Positions 1 through 13,273 are shown, counted from the stretch's first letter. The stretch is 64,000 nucleotides of DNA from Glycine soja (GCF_004193775.1 NC_041004.1:39478271-39542270), one strand, 5' to 3'. Notes: generated by a model not told the origin, from the sequence alone. A program made the numbers and translations.

Positions 1-651
1 TGGACTGCAATGATAAATGGATTTGCAATGCATGGCTTGTATTTTAAAGCTCTTTCCATTTTTTATCAAATGACACAGAATTCATGTGTTATATCAGGAA
101 AACACGTGCCCAACTCGATTACATTTACTTCAGTTCTATCTGCTTGTAGTCACTCTGGAATGGTTCAGGAGGGGTTGAGGATCTTTAATTCTATGAAAGA
201 TTATGGCATTTCTCCAACTGAGGAACACTGTGCCTACATGATAGGTGTTTTAGCTAGAGTTGGTCAATTTGATGCAGCATTATCCTTTCTCTCAAACATG
301 CCTATAAAACCTGGTCCTAATGTTTTGGGAGTTCTATTAAGTGCATGTAGATTCCATAAACGAGTTGAACTTGCTGAAGAAATAGCGAAAACACTTTCAT
401 CTTTAGAGCATAATGATTTATCCTGGCATGCTTCATTGTCGAACATATATTCTGATGGTAGGATGTGGGGAGTAGTAGAGATGGCAATGGCTGAAGAAGG
501 GTTGAATAAGAGTCTTGGCTTTTCCTCAATTGAAGTCAGGAATAAGTTGTGTCTATTTAGTTCAAATGATACACTTGCGTTCACAAGCACAAATATCAGT
601 CATACTTGGAATTCTCTCAGTAGGGAAATGAGAGAAATTGCTTTGTTATAA
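1..651 (+). CDS. Pentatricopeptide repeat (PPR) protein, PLS type with E domain, 3' end only
   Basis: The open frame runs from the first base of the window to the TAA at 649-651 and continues upstream out of view; the ATG at 10 is internal. About 216 residues are visible. They begin with the typical repeat start WTAMINGFAMHG, followed by further PPR helices such as NSITFTSVLSACSHSGMV and a degenerate E-type tail containing GVLLSACRFHKRVELAE. PLS-class PPR proteins bind organellar RNA in a sequence-specific way, usually for C-to-U editing in plastids or mitochondria. The tail is short and no DYW deaminase motif is present, so this would be an E-class or truncated protein. The organelle target cannot be judged because the N-terminus is missing. 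The family call is secure; the particular gene is not recognised. Confidence 0.85.
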   Translation, partial: WTAMINGFAMHGLYFKALSIFYQMTQNSCVISGKHVPNSITFTSVLSACSHSGMVQEGLRIFNSMKDYGISPTEEHCAYMIGVLARVGQFDAALSFLSNMPIKPGPNVLGVLLSACRFHKRVELAEEIAKTLSSLEHNDLSWHASLSNIYSDGRMWGVVEMAMAEEGLNKSLGFSSIEVRNKLCLFSSNDTLAFTSTNISHTWNSLSREMREIALL

Positions 652-2301
652 TAAATCGTTGGAGACAGATACATGAATTTTTTTTTTGTAGTCCTGTGTT
701 TCTCATTGTGGAAGAGTGGAAATTTTCGGATTCTCAAAGGTTTGTCGTGGCTCACCAGTCACCATACTGAAATTGTGTAACGTAACGACAGTTCCTGTTT
801 GATCTACCTCTCTTAATAGTTAGTAGTAATCAGTATGACTAGATGATTGCTTTTAATATTATACCAAACCAATAGGTACATATATAGTTACCAATGGGTT
901 ATAGTTATATTGCCTTCATAACAGACCATTTCTTCTTGAAATTTAGTAGCATTCGTTAGCAATAAACTAAATCCTTTAAAGCTCATGCGGAAACTTCTGC
1001 ACATGAGGGTTTAGAGTTTGTGACTTTTCTTCTACTTTTTGCATGTTACTGTCAACAAAGCCAGGTGAGTAGGCCATGATTGATTGTTAGTGACTTAAAA
1101 CTAAGTTGCAGTTTGGTGAGAATGTTAACAAGCTTTAAGGGTTCCATCATTGTGTCAATGATAGCAGGGATTGGGTAGTTTGGCATTGGCTTGCTTACGT
1201 AATAATATGCTTGTTGATTCAATGATAGTAACATTGTATTCGGTAGGGTGGAAAAAAAAATAAATGAAATTGTGAGGAAAAAAAATTAAAAGAGATAAAA
1301 AAAGAGTGAAAAGTAAGAATGTTTGATTTAAATAAAAAAAGTAAAAAATATTTGGATTAAAGTGATTAGATAACTAAACTCACTTCTTTTTCATTCTCAT
1401 ATCCAAACTAACTCACTTCCTTTTCATTTTCATATCCAAACTTTCACACCTAACAAGCAGGGAATAAAGGAGAGAATACGAGATAGAAAAAGGGAGACAA
1501 AAAAAATTGAAAGTTCACTTTGTATAGTCATTTTTTATCTTTTTTTTTTTCCTTTTTCTTTCTTTACACAAATAAAAGAAAACGGATGGGCAAAGTTAAT
1601 AGGTGAAAGCCCGCAAGGTTGGCTAGTACGTAATTTTGTACATTACTACATTTGAGGCTCATTATCACCATGGGATCCCAAAAAAGAAAAGAAAAAGGTT
1701 CTCATCATCTACAATGAGATATGACATTATTCAGTGAAAAGGAATGAATGTTACTCGTCAGTTTCTTGACTAGCTAAACCGATTGATAATTAGTATTCCC
1801 TCTTAAAACTTTAAAATACCAATAAGTTACATCCATTATAGTTCATTTGCTTGTGTAGAAAGGGTACAATTTTCCCCCCTTTAATTTGCACGATAGATCA
1901 TATATTATGTTTCCTGAGAAAATAAATAAAAAACGATTTTCTTTAAATAAAAATCATAGTGTAATGCATTAAAAACATTACCATATTTATAAATTTTTAA
2001 TCAATATCACAAGCATACACGTTAGCATCATCTTCCAAAACTTTTAGTTTAGTACTAAAATTTTTTGGAGGCTTATAAGACAACTTGTCTAGTACACTTT
2101 TTTGTTTTGGTTTGACCATACACGTTAGCATCATCTTCCAAAACTTTTAGTTTAGTACTAAAATTTTTTGGAGGCTTATAAGACAACTTGTCTAGTACAC
2201 TTTTTTGTTTTGGTTTGACCATATCCGAGTTCAGAATAAAAAATAATAACAATAAATCAAATAAGGGAAAGTGATATAGTTAAAATAAATAATTAATGAT
2301 A
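652..2301. other. Intergenic region between PPR gene 3' end and PARP1 promoter
   Basis: This stretch holds the 3' flank of the PPR gene and then AT-rich spacer with A- and T-runs. Two local duplications stand out: an imperfect 33-bp tandem pair at about 1377-1442 (key word TTTTCATTNTCATATCCAAA) and a 103-bp tandem duplication at 2014-2223, listed separately. No coding region is supported; the small open frames have no recognisable protein. Confidence 0.6.
2014..2223. repeat. 103-bp direct tandem duplication in the PARP1 upstream region
   Basis: Copy 1 is 2014-2116 and copy 2 is 2117-2219, followed by the first four bases (CATA) of a third copy. The copies appear identical on reading, so the event is recent or has been kept homogenised. 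Each copy carries the perfect palindrome TTTAGTACTAAA. The second copy ends about 80 bp upstream of the probable TATA box of PARP1, so the promoter region is enlarged. Confidence 0.9.
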
Positions 2302-2309
2302 TATATAAA
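2302..2309 (+). promoter_or_regulatory. PARP1: Probable TATA box of PARP1
   Basis: TATATAAA lies about 60 bp upstream of the PARP1 ATG at 2370. This would place transcription start near 2335 and give a very short 5' leader rich in GAGAGAG and GAGCGAG. It is inferred from sequence only. Confidence 0.45.
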
Positions 2310-2369
2310 TGAGAGAGTAAAAGGAGGGAAGAGTGAGAGCAACGAGCGAGTGAGTGAAAGTGTGAGAGA

Positions 2370-5300
2370 ATGTCTAACCCTCAAGACCAGAAACCATGGA
2401 AGGCGGAATACGCGAAGTCGGGAAGATCGTCATGCAGGACGTGCAAGAGCCCCATTGCCAGCGAAACGCTGCGTCTCGGAAAGATGGTTCAATCCACCAA
2501 ATTCGATGGCCTCATGCCCGTAACATTGACATGCATTTTCTTCTCTTTTCTTTTTCCTTCAATATTCCTCACCCTCGTTCAATGTAAATGTAGCTTTAGC
2601 TACGCTAATGCATTTCACACCTTTCTTCTGTTTTTTACTTGCAAAAATAACCCCGCCGTAGGTTTTGATTTTTTTTTTTTTATCTTCTCAATATACCGTA
2701 TTTTAATCTGTATTTTATTTTCAATCAGATGTGGAACCATGCTGCTTGCATATTGAAGAAAGCCAATCAGATAAAATTGTAGGGAAATCTCTACTCGTTT
2801 GTTTCTTCGATGATAAATGTGTGTTTTTTGATTTCATGGTTTGACATTGACAAGTTTTTTGTCGTGGTGTACTACTGTTTTCATGCAGACTTGAAGATGT
2901 TGAAAACTTAGAGTCACTTCGTTGGGAAGATCAGCAGAAGATCAGAAAATACATAGAGAGTGGCGGCGGCGGCGGCGGCGGTAGCAGCAGCGGCAGCGCG
3001 GCAAAGTCGGACTCCAAGACTGTCAAAGATACTAAATGTGGTATTGAAGTGTCACAAAATTCTCGTGCCACTTGCAAGGATTGCGGTCAAAAAATTATCA
3101 AAGGAGAGGTTGGGTTGTAATGCTTTTCTCTATGTCGTGTTCCAAAGGCTAACTAACTTATTAGTGTGTGTTAATTGGAACGGATGGATTTTGTATTTTG
3201 GAAATGAGACCATGAGCAAAAACATGTTAATATTATCTAAAGATGGGGATTTTATGATTTTGGGCTTTAATTTGTCTTGTTTATCATAAGTTTACTTAGG
3301 AAAATAGCATATTTGGCTTTTAGTAATAGCTGGATGGTGATGCTGATTTAAGGGATGAAACTATAATATGCATACTTCTTATTTTTACTTCCTACTTCTA
3401 GTTTGCCATGTTTGAATTTGATTTTGATACCCAACATAATTGCTTTGGCAGCTAAAATGTTTGCTTCCTGTATTTTTTACCTGGGTGGTGTGTTACTATT
3501 CCATTCTGTGTTATATATTTGAACAAGCCCTGGTCCATGGTATTATAATTTTTATGCTATCTCATTGGATTCTCCATCTTGACTCTTGAGATTCTTGTTA
3601 TATGGTTAAAATGCTCGAGGTAGTTTGTTCGTGACAAGGTACCAGAGTCTCTATGATCAAGTGGTCTCTAGTTTAATCCTTGCTGTCACCATTCTTCCAA
3701 TAAAAGGTTGAACTTTCAGCACAAGGACTCCTGATTCAGGGAGTGAGTTAGAGATGAAATGTAAAACTATTCATGTGTCTTTAACAGCTAAGCTTTTGGG
3801 ATAGTTGGTTCATGGCTTAGAAGAACAACAGAGTTCTTAATCCTTGGTAGAATGAGGAAGAGCATATTCATTTATCCAATTCCTCTTCAATTTTGTAATG
3901 CTTATATTCCTATAGAAAATAAAAGTCTTCTGGCCTCTTGTATGTAATTTTTCTTTAATAATTATGTAGATGGGACCATTGTGGGAGGTGCTAATCAGGG
4001 ATCTAAGTCTCTCCTGAATTCTGGCTAGTGCTTTTGGGTTGAACTGGGAATTTTGCATCTAGTAAATTTTCCTTCCCCTCCTTTAACTATGAAGTCCTTA
4101 AAAGGTTAAAAAAATAAATAAAATATCCTGGGAGTGTTCAAATTAAGCCACTAATGTCCTAAATCATAATTTCATTTTGGGATTGCATGAAATCTGCCCA
4201 AGTGATGTTAGCAACAAGTTTATTCACACTTGTTAGATTTCATCTCATTCTCGTTAAGATTCTTAAAATTGATTGTCATGCATTCTGAGACCACTAAGAT
4301 AATTTTTATCCCAGTGTACATTATTCAGAATTTTTCCTAATTGTTCACAAATCACAATCATATCGATTCATGCTCATATGTTACTGATGTTGGAATTGAC
4401 TCCTTGCTGAATGTTTTGTATTTGATTTAGGTTCGTATATCTACTAAGCCTGGTGGTCAAGGTGCTAAAGGTTTGGCTTGGCACCATGCCAAGTGTCTCA
4501 TGGAACTATCACCATCAATTGACGTGTATAAGTTATCTGGATGGAACAATCTCTCATCTTCTGATCAATCAGCTGTCAGTGACTTCGCTAAAAAGGGTGA
4601 TTGATATTTTTAAGAAAGTCTGGTTTTTATTGCCATAGTGGTTGTTTGAATCTCTTTATTTTCACTGTAGTTTTAAGAATTGATTTCTTGCTCACTGCAT
4701 TCTTTTCAGGTGGTAGTGATACAAAAATTGAGACTGAGGAGGGTAAAGAATCCACACAACAACAAACTTCCAAAGGTGGGATAAAACGGGGGAAGGATGT
4801 TGATAGTGAGCGGAAATCAAAAGTTGCTAAGGCCAAGGGAGATGTGTCTGTGGGCAGCGCAATGTTAGTGAAATCAGGGGAAGCATGTGATCTGGAGAAG
4901 AAAATGGAGACCCAGAGCAAAGAACTCTGGGATTTGAAGGACGATCTCAAAAAGCACGTTACAACAACAGAGTTGCGTGAAATGCTGGAAGCCAATGGTC
5001 AAGATTCATCAGGATCAGAAATTGATTTACGTGACCGCTGGTAATTTAATCTCATAGAGTTTTTACCCTGATGTTTAAAAAGTGTTTGCCTCATCCCAAT
5101 ATCTGCACTGTTAAACTTAATGTTTTCGACTCAATATGTTATAGTCTCTTTCTTCTTAGTTAGAAGTTGTCAATGATTTTATTGACAGTAGATTAGGTTT
5201 GTTTGTATGTTGAGTGTCCCCTATTATGTATGCTCACTTGCATTGAGCTCTATTATAATTTGTAATGGAATCATAGTTTATTCATCAAAAGGAAAAAAAC

Positions 5301-8300
5301 AAATGCAAGCAAGTCTAGCACTTGTATTATTGTTTGGAGGGGAGAAAAATTTTCCCGATTCATTTTGTTTCCTAATTTTTTTTGTGATGTATTTTGAAAA
5401 GATTATGCATTGAAATATTTTAATTCTTCTAACTGTGATAATTATTATTATGATTTTAGTGCTGATGGAATGATGTTTGGAGCACTTGGTCTTTGCCCAA
5501 TATGTTCTGGCTTTCTGCGTTACTCTGGAGGAATGTACCGGTGCCATGGCTACATTTCCGAGTGGAGTAAATGTTCTTACTCTACCTGTGAACCAAACCG
5601 TATTGAAGGGAAGTGGAAAATCCCAGAAGAAACAAATAATCAGTACCTTAAAAAAGTGTGTGAGGAAAAAGTTGTCATAAAACAAAACCAATAAATTATG
5701 ATTTATGACTAAAGTTTTTTCTTACGGTTTACAGTGGTTCAAATCTCAAAAAGGGAAGAAACCAGTTAGGATATTGCCTCTTCCATCACCAAGGAAATCT
5801 GCTGAAAGTCAAATGATTGCTAGTCAGCATCATCATTCATCAAATAGTGAAAATTTGCGAGATTTGAAAGTTGCTATCTGTGGATTACCTAATGACTCAA
5901 TTGTATTACTTCTTTCCATTTTTTCTTTTAACATTTATTTTTAGCACCCATTAATAAAGTCTACCACCCCCTTCCCCCATAAACATTATGAGAAATAGTC
6001 ATGTTTGATTTGGATTTCTAGTATTTTGTACTCAGCTTCTGAGGTGATTTTACAGGCAGAATGGAAACGCAAAATTGATGGCATAGGTGGGGTGTTTCAT
6101 GCAAAAGTAAATAAAGGTATCTGCTGCAGTGACCAATTTATGAAAATTAAAATTCCAAATTTTTTTTGCCTCGTGTACTATTTTTGTAATCTTTTACGTA
6201 ACTTGTAGATACTAACTGCTTGGTGGTTGTTGGATCACTCAATGATGAAGCTGAGATGCGGAAGGCAAGGTATGGTGCACTCAAATTGTCAATCCCAACT
6301 TTATTTGATTAATTTTAATATCACTGACTTGGAAGAATTTTGATCTATAGGAGGATGAAAAAACCAATAGTCAGAGAGGACTATTTGATTGACTGCATAG
6401 AAAGAAAGAAAAGACTTCCATTTGATATGTACAAGGTTGAAATGATTGGTGAGACTTCTAGCATGGTCACCATTAAAGTGAAGGGACGTAGTGCTGTTCA
6501 TGAGGCTTCTGGCCTACAGGATTCCGGCCACATACTTGAGGAAGGGAAAAGCATATATAACACAACTTTGAATATGTCTGATTTGTCTACTGGTACTAAC
6601 AGGTGGGTTCATTATGTTTTAACTTCCTTTTCTTGGTATATACAAAAAAGCCTTTTTATTTTAATTGTGATTTGTTTTTATTTACTTGGTGAATCTCTCA
6701 CATCACTTCCTTTCTTAAGATTCTTGCTTTGCTGTCCTAACTTTTTCTTCCCATGTAAAGCTACTACATTCTCCAGATAATCGAGGAAGATAAGGGGTCC
6801 GATTGCTATGTGTTTCGTAAATGGGGTCGAGTTGGAAATGACAAGATTGGAGGAACAAAGCTGGAGGAAATGTCAAAATCTGATGCAATATGTGAATTCA
6901 AACGATTATTCTATGAGAAGACTGGAAACCCTTGGGAGGCGTGGGAACAAAAGACTATCCAGAAGCAACCTGGAAGATTTTTTCCATTGGATATTGTACT
7001 TGTTTTTATCTTATTTTTAAAATTTATTTGTTTGATGTAAATATGTTATCATCTTCATCCATCAGGTGGATATTCAACTCACGGTTGTTACTTTGGACTT
7101 GTAGGACTATGGAGTTAACAAACAGGTCCCAAAAAATAAAAAAAATGATGCTGACAGCAAATTACCTCCTCCATTAATAGAATTGATGAAGATGCTCTTC
7201 AATGTGGAAACATACAGGTTATAGTCAAATACCTCTTCATTTTATTAGAATATATTTTGTGCAATACTGAGTCTTTAGTTTTGTAGAGCTGCCATGATGG
7301 AATTTGAGATTAATATGTCTGAAATGCCACTTGGGAAACTGAGCAAAAGCAATATCCAAAAGGGTATGTTAACACATTATTTTAAAACTTTTTATGGGCT
7401 ATAGTGGTTCCCTATTTCGTTTGATTGATTGATCAAGCAACCCAATAGGGTTTATTAAAGTAATAATAAATGTTTGATATTATGCTGGTATGCTTCCTCT
7501 TCCCAGGGTTTGAAGCATTGACAGAGATACAAAATCTGTTAAAAATTAGCAATCCTGATCCATCCGTCAAGGAAAGCTTACTCATTAATGCCAGCAATCG
7601 GTTCTTCACCATGATCCCTTCTATTCATCCACATATTATTAGGGATGAGGATGACTTTAAGTCCAAGGTGGTACTATTTTTCAATTTGGGGTTTGGTAAT
7701 GAAACATGAAATCAATTGATTCTTTTATTTTGTGTTAGTTCTCTACTTGCAACAATGACTCGTGGAAGTTAATAATTTTTGGCACTCTCCATAAAACTCA
7801 AATATTGAAATAATATTATATTTGAATTTTGAATACAGTAATGAAGAATTTATACTGCACCATCACATGATTTTTTGGTATACTGTCTTGCAATTTGACC
7901 TTGGGTTTTTAATCTCTAAAAGTTAGTTAGGAGTAAGGACTATTCAAACAAGACATGTGAAATTTTTAGTCTGTTTGTTTCAATAATGTTCAAGGAATGT
8001 CAAATATATGAATGATATAAAAGTTATCTAATTCTATCAGGACTATTCCTGATGACTTTTGCTCCTGAGGATTGACACATTTGATTCCCCTTTATTATAA
8101 TTAGAATAGTATGGCCTTTCTTTTGTTTTAGGTGAAAATGTTAGAAGCCCTTCAAGACATTGAAATAGCCTCAAGATTAGTTGGATTTGATGCTAACAAT
8201 GATGATTCCATTGATGATAATTATAAGAAGCTTCACTGTGATATATCTCCACTTCCTCATGATAGTGAAGAGTTTTGCTTAATTGAAAAGTTTCTCCAGA

Positions 8301-9563
8301 ATACTCATGCCCCCACACATACGGTATGATTATATTTGGTATACAAGTGGGTGTTTGTGAATTATGTCTGACGTCTTTCATTTCTCACAAGTCACAATGT
8401 ACATGTTTCCACTATCTTTGTAATCCATTTATGCAGGACTGGAGTCTTGAGCTAGAAGAAGTTTTTTCACTTGAAAGGGAAGGTGAATCTGATAAGTTTG
8501 CTCCTTACAGGGATAAACTTGGAAACAGAATGCTCCTATGGCATGGTAGGTTGTGGATATGTGATGCTTGCTATACTAGTTACTTGTATGTTTGCCGTTG
8601 TGAAATATTCTCCTATGACACAAAGAAAGAGTTGGAAAATATAAAGAAAGGAATGTATACAAATTCTTGTATCTGATTACTCCATACAAATGTCATGATA
8701 ATATAATACTAGACCAGTGACCAGAGGAGTTTCAACTTTCAAAGGCTGAACTTTTAGGTTAAAAATTCTTTCATCTTTTCAACAAAAACAATCATATGGA
8801 TGGCTATTTTGTTTTCATGTGCTATCCGCAGCTGTAGATGAAAATATGTACAAATTTGAGTTAGACACCTATGACAAAAATGCTCTCTATTATAGGTTCT
8901 AGGTTGACAAACTTTGTGGGCATTCTTAACCAAGGACTCAGAATTGCACCTCCTGAAGCCCCGGCTACTGGCTATATGGTTCTATCTATTACTCCCCTCT
9001 CATGCCTCCTTTTTTTTTGCTTATACTTTTGGATACAAATACCTAATTAACTTTCCACAGAAGCACTAAAGTCTGAATATTTTGCATTGCAGTTTGGCAA
9101 AGGGGTTTACTTTGCTGACCTGGTCAGCAAAAGTGCTCAGTATTGCTTCACTGATAAGAAAAATCCTGTTGGTCTAATGCTTTTGAGTGAAGTTGCGCTT
9201 GGAAATGTCTATGAGCTCAAGAAAGCTAAGGTCAGTCTGTTTTAATCCAATTTGTGCATGTAGCTTTTACTTCAGAGAAATAAAATCAGTTTTAAATAAA
9301 ATCATTTTTAAATAAAATCAATAAAGTGTAAAAATTATTATTTCCTCCAAATAAGTTAATCCAAGCAATCACTGTGGTTGATTATTTGTAAGTGCATACA
9401 CATTCAAAATGAGCCACAATGCTGCATTCAATACTGAATTTCTTATGTTTTTTGGGCTGTCATTGGGGTTTATGTTGTATTTATATCTATTAGTGGTATA
9501 TACTCCATACCCCTTTTTTTTTTACATTGCCTTGCTATGTATTACCCCTTTTGGTACCTTTTA

Positions 9564-9620
<57 letters not shown>

Positions 9621-10838
9621 TGTTGCCAATTTAAAAAAATACTGAATTTCTGCCTAATGGATTTGCAATAATTTTTTGTATCATACTGATTGTTTGTCCT
9701 CTGAGAAACAGTATATGGATAAACCTCCCGAAGGAAAGCACTCTACTAAAGGACTGGGCAAGAAAATGCCACAGGAATCGGAATATGTAAAGTGGAGGGG
9801 CAATGTCACTGTTCCTTGTGGCAAACCAGTGCCATCAAATGTCAAGAGTTCTGAGCTCATGTACAATGAGTATATTGTTTATAATACTGCTCAAGTAAGT
9901 TTCAAGTCTGGTGTCTTTGCCATATCATGCTAATGAAGCAAGCTAGGATTCTTGTAGTTTAAATTGTAATAAAATTTAGTGGGAAATTTCTACTGTCATT
10001 GCTATTATTGGTTTGCAGTTTTGATATATTTTTGCAGATTAATTGGGATTTTTTTATATTGAATTTTCTTGTAGTTGAATTATAGCTATGTTGAATGACA
10101 AACTTTTATTTGATTATGATAGAAATAATGTGCAACCGAGATAAAGAAAGAAGAATGAACAAACAGATTTAATGTGGAAAACTCTTGATGGGAAAAAACC
10201 ACAAGCATAGGAGAAACAATTAACTATATTGAAAATTGATATAATAGAGATACAAAACTACTAAAACCCTAGCCCAAAAGCATACAGGTTCATACTGCAC
10301 ATCTCTGACCCCCAATCCCAAAAGGGATTAATGGTGGGATTTGGTCTTGAGCCTATCGACCTAAAACCTCTGCAGCCACCACAGACCCCAAAAAAATCTA
10401 AAAAATATTTCTTCATCAAATTAATTGCACTATAAGCTTTTCAATCTAGGCTAAGAATTGGGTCACCAGATATAAGATTATTTGTAAAAAAACTATTGTT
10501 GGAAACACTTCAGTTTCAGAGATAAATAACAAAAGTTAAGGATTCTTATCCCTGTGGTAGAAAGTACACAAACTGTTAGCAAGTATGGTGCCTGGTTTTG
10601 TATCTGATTAGCACGAGTAGTTGGTTGTTCTTTGTTTTTCCATTGCCATTTGTTAAAACTTGATTCGTGACATACTTGCACGGTGCTCTTTTTGAGTTTT
10701 TTTGGATTTATGATAAAGCCCAAAATGTTGTATTTCCTTTTCTTCTTTTGGTAATCTCATGCATGTGATTGGATGTGAACTTTTGTGCAGGTTAAGATGC
10801 AATTCTTATTGAAGGTGAGGTTTCATCACAAGAGATGA
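2370..10838 (+). CDS. PARP1: Poly(ADP-ribose) polymerase 1 (plant PARP1), 20 exons, 997 aa
   Basis: Exons: 2370-2519, 2729-2778, 2889-3108, 4431-4596, 4710-5040, 5460-5655, 5735-5902, 6056-6116, 6209-6269, 6351-6602, 6761-6995, 7105-7217, 7287-7363, 7507-7667, 8132-8323, 8437-8545, 8896-8978, 9093-9230, 9712-9894, 10791-10838; all introns are GT-AG and phases match (2994 nt). The enzyme transfers ADP-ribose from NAD+ to itself, histones and repair factors at DNA breaks in the nucleus. Domains in order: zinc finger 1 (C22, C25, H54, C57), a Gly7-Ser3 linker (92-101), zinc finger 2 (C129, C132, H159, C162), a KR-rich linker, PADR1 zinc fold (about 306-371), BRCT (about 395-475), WGR (about 552-630), helical regulatory domain (about 640-770) and the ART catalytic domain with LLWHGSR (H847), GKGVYFAD (Y881) and NEYIVY (E974), the complete H-Y-E triad. 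Length and order match Arabidopsis PARP1 (At2g31320). The gene appears intact. Confidence 0.96.
2960..3000 (+). repeat. PARP1: GGC trinucleotide run inside PARP1 exon 3
   Basis: Successive GGC codons followed by GGT and AGC codons encode Gly7-Ser3 in the linker between the first and second zinc fingers. It is locally very GC-rich against an AT-rich background. The equivalent Arabidopsis linker is Ser/Thr/Gly-rich, so the position tolerates repeat expansion. A poly-alanine open frame in another phase here is a shadow. Confidence 0.8.
3625..3760. repeat. Possible tRNA-related or LTR-derived relic in PARP1 intron 3
   Basis: Intron 3 (3109-4430) is by far the longest in the first half of the gene. 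It contains GACAAGGTACCAGAGTCTC, close to the plant initiator-Met-tRNA-complementary motif TGGTATCAGAGC, followed by a degenerate B-box-like GTTTAATCC. This resembles a dispersed legume repeat that I recall but cannot name; no target-site duplication was found. Confidence 0.35.
9567..9617. repeat. (TA)n microsatellite in PARP1 intron 18
   Basis: About 25 TA units lie between exons 18 and 19, an expected site of length polymorphism. Confidence 0.9.
10120..10400. repeat. Possible retroelement relic in PARP1 intron 19
   Basis: Intron 19 (9895-10790) includes a stretch with TTTAATGTGGAAAACTC and TGATGGGAAAAAACCACA, wording typical of dispersed plant retroelement ends. No terminal repeats or target-site duplication could be identified, so this rests only on resemblance. 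Confidence 0.3.
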
Positions 10839-13273
10839 GGACTAGAGAGAAGTTTCTTGTTCTGGGGTGTCATCTACACTAAGCAGTTTTTTGACCATGA
10901 CTAGTACGTAGTACATCTTGGATTCTCTAGAATTATCTTGATAATGTCTCATTTTGAGTTGACTAGAGATATTTCAACGGGTTTTTTGTAGGGCATGCTA
11001 GTGCAGGGATGTATTAGTTGAAACCCGTCACTTAGACCAAAAACATCTCATCCAATTTGTGATCTGGTTATCTGTATAGAACTGCTATTTTAATCTCAAA
11101 CTTTTTATTGAGCTCTTCCCTTTTAAATATGTGTTGCATCAGTATAAGTGCTTTTATCATATACAAACACAAATCAGTTAAGGGTTTTTTTTATCTTACC
11201 AGTCTAGTAAATTTTCAAATAGGTATGCATAAATAGAAGAGCTATTTCCCTTCCTCTGTGAAGGAGGTACCCTGAAGTTGATAGGCTTTGTTATGAGGTT
11301 TTAACCAATATTCAGAAATAAGAATCAAGTGCATAGAAAGAGCTAGACTGGTATGGCCAAAAATAAAAAATAAATAAATAAAAGCTACCCTGGTTATGTG
11401 GCTGTTGCTTGTGGGGACTTTTGTTACACAGTATTATGTGGTCTGCATGTGTCATGTGAAAAGGTGATGCTATTAATCAATGCACCAATAATGTTGATTA
11501 TGATATCATATCATGAGTGTATATAAAATATGTGAATGTTGCTTGCATATGCGTATCAAATCAAGTTCTCTGATGTTGGTGAGAACTTAAAGCTCAGGCG
11601 GCTCTTAGTAAGAGCCATGCATGACATGGGACTCTTCATGATTCAAACAGCCATTTCTCATTGTCAAGTATGACGAACTGCTGTCTCTTTTTATTTATTT
11701 TTGATTATGCTTATTATGATGTATGAGCCATCTCTACTTATTGTGTTTACTGATTTGTGATTTGTGGCTTATCTTGCGTCACTGACTAGTTCCTACCCAC
11801 AAAATACATTATACAGCTGGTTCTTAGTGCCAGAATGTAATGCAGGCTAGTGTTTTTTATTGTTAGTTATTAGCCAATTTATCGTTTCTTCTGAATCTGG
11901 TCCAAGTATTTGGACTTTGCAAATTCATAGTGGCAGGTTTGAAAATTGTAACTTTATGTATAATATTAAAAAACAACCATTTTGAGTCCAGTCTTTTGAG
12001 CGTGACTCAATCAAGAAAGTGGTGCAGGTGATGATGTGAGTTGATTTTCAAAGTGATTATATTGCCGAAGAATGCAGATTTGATTTTAGATTCTGATAAC
12101 GACCTTGAGATATCTTATGCTAGATGAATCTTTGAGTATATCCCCGTTCCTCTGACCGAATAGACAAAACTGCATGAGATTTGAATTTAATGATACACCC
12201 ATCAACCAAAAAAGAATAATAGTAACAAATTAACAACACTCTTCTTTTCAAGTTAAAAACATGCAGCATGTTGAAGACAAAACCCACCTGTTTTATTTTT
12301 TTTGTTCACAAAAAAAAATCAAATTTCATTTCGAAATTTAAATTCTTTTTAAAGTGTGTTAAACTTCCTCGGTTGAAACAAATTAGTCTGACTTTAAGTT
12401 AAAGGATAATTACATGTAAAAAATTACTAGTATATATGCTTTGGGAAAAACTATCAAGAAATAGCAACTGTGAGAAAGCTTCCTTGCTTACTGTCGTATA
12501 TCTTTTGCACTTTGCAGTTTCACGTTTCATTTTCTTTTTTTCTACACGTTTCATTTGTTCTGAGCTTCCTTTATTTTTTCAATTTTCTTACCATTTATCT
12601 ACTCCTTTAACAATTCAGTAAAACATGATTAATATGATAATATGAAAAAAAAATAATTAAAGGATCCGCTAAAAGTATTTTAATAGTAGAGGTTAAGAAA
12701 TATGAGAGATAAAAAAAATAGAAGTCAGATAATATGATAACGTAGATTTAATTAAAAATTTAAAAGTATTTTTAAGGATTCAAATAACTGTACTAATTAA
12801 GTTAAAGAACACTAAAAAGTTAGTTAAGTTCAAAATAATATGTTAAGTTCAAAGATGAAATTAAAAAATTTATTTGTAGACATCTGACATTATAGAAGAT
12901 AGATAGAAATTACGTGATAAATTTTAATTGTCATGTCATTATTAAAGACGTCATATAGGCATGCATGGTAAGACAAACATCTTAAGAATAACGAATGAAA
13001 ATTAACAATTACACTAATTTATCTTTTTTTCACATTTTGATATCTAAATTTAAATTTTTTATCTTTATACAATTATCAAAAGGTCTGACATTTTAAGGAC
13101 TAAACTGAGTATTTATCTATTTTTAATATAACAAATGCTTTATACTTTTGTACAACGATTGATAAACCCTTTTCTTAATTAAAATATAGTCTAGTTAATG
13201 TGTATAGTAAGAGAATTAAAATAAGTACTTGAGTAGTTTTAGTACTCTGATGAGCTCATGTTAAGTAGGAAGT
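10839..13273. other. Intergenic region between PARP1 and LBD16-like gene
   Basis: It contains the 3' flank of PARP1 and then AT-rich spacer with A/T homopolymers. Small open frames (for example 12436-12621) have no recognisable content. No RNA gene, tRNA or clear transposon was found. The last part is presumed LBD16 upstream regulatory DNA. Confidence 0.5.

Noticed and set aside
2960..3289. Open frame beginning with a long poly-alanine run
   Set aside because: Out-of-phase reading of the PARP1 exon 3 GGC repeat; the Gly/Ser phase fits the zinc finger domains and splice sites.
4627..4995. 122-codon minus-strand open frame opposite PARP1 exon 5
   Set aside because: Antisense shadow of a coding exon; Ser-rich with no recognisable domain.
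5278..5691. 137-codon minus-strand open frame
   Set aside because: Antisense to PARP1 exon 6, partly low complexity, no family match.
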